Assembly (NCBI GenBank): GCA_963773655.1
Contig: CAVZBX010000001.1
Span: forward strand, 1,426,001 to 1,490,000
From: DASSQJ01 sp963773655
Lineage (GTDB): Bacteria; Actinomycetota; Actinomycetes; Actinomycetales; Dermatophilaceae
Reading direction: 5' to 3'
Length of the DNA stretch: 64,000 nucleotides
This document shows, in pieces, positions 63,964-64,000 of the stretch. The translations under genes and the position numbers were made by a program. The notes beneath the pieces were generated by a model, which was given only the letters and a program-made list of their open reading frames with translations, was not told the DNA's origin and ran no database searches. Numbering within the stretch: position 1 is the stretch's first letter; every line of letters starts with the position of its first letter.

Positions 63964-64000
63964 GCCTCACCCAACCACGTGCCGACCTGCGATGTAACCT

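Overview
The window is very GC-rich, densely packed bacterial chromosome. It carries the complete pupylation and 20S proteasome block (dop, pup, prcB, prcA, pafA), pafB/pafC, tatA/tatC, rbpA, a DUF222-HNH endonuclease and an lnt/ppm1 pair. Together these point to an actinomycete (Actinomycetota), probably of the Micrococcales/Intrasporangiaceae type. That rank is inferred from gene content only. I see no rRNA, tRNA, CRISPR array, insertion sequence or prophage. No gene-free stretch exceeds about 260 bases.

Layout. 0-5 kb: PRPP synthase, then a frameshifted response regulator-thioredoxin-reductase fusion coupled to a cyclic-nucleotide-domain histidine kinase, then an alpha/beta hydrolase. 5-16 kb: Pup-proteasome genes, two FKBP isomerases, DUF3866, pafB-pafC, tatA, tatC. 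16-25 kb: AspT/YidE-type transporter, lipid kinase, HelY helicase, 5'-3' exonuclease, a HMA-TauE-cupredoxin metal protein, Lrp regulator, YbaK. 25-28 kb and 42.5-45.4 kb: two halves of the lysine aminomutase fermentation route (kamA/kdd and kamD-kamE-kal). 28-36.7 kb: GH15 glucanase, F420-type oxidoreductase, and a phosphoketolase-pta-ackA operon with a SpoIIAA-like gene. 36.7-42.4 kb: amidohydrolase, LexA-boxed HNH gene, and a four-gene DUF1538-DUF1538-PII-CBS cluster. 45-50 kb: lnt, ppm1, fxsA, rbpA, MFS transporter. 50-55 kb: peptidoglycan carboxypeptidase, SSB-like protein, UvrA paralogue, hemerythrin. 55-64 kb: cinA, rlmC, DUF1028, Sua5/YciO, a membrane protein, OsmC, DUF1697, histidine phosphatase, glutamate-cysteine ligase-like enzyme.

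The most striking signal is positional. A close match to the actinobacterial dif site (XerCD chromosome-dimer resolution) lies at 54866-54893. The heptamer GGGGGAG reads on the + strand about 25 times before it (against one reverse copy) and about 11 times on the - strand after it (against none), whatever the gene direction. This looks like a KOPS/AIMS-type polarity switch, so the window appears to span the replication terminus.

Metabolically, the lysine route (beta-lysine, 3,5-diaminohexanoate, 3-aminobutyryl-CoA) and the phosphoketolase-pta-ackA operon would both feed acetyl-phosphate/acetyl-CoA and ATP formation, suggesting fermentative capacity. Regulatory sites visible include about 20 promoters whose -10 box (TANNNT) sits 6-7 nt before the start codon (predicted leaderless mRNAs), a SigR/SigH-type promoter at rbpA, a perfect CRP/GlxR palindrome before the MFS gene and an SOS box before the HNH gene.

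Quality caveat: dop, prcB, helY, kdd and the RR-TrxR fusion carry 1-2 frameshifts each, and 28-33 kb carries about thirty more. They share a signature (extra G before C, shortened homopolymers) and are most likely consensus errors, so these genes are annotated as intact in the organism but broken in this sequence.
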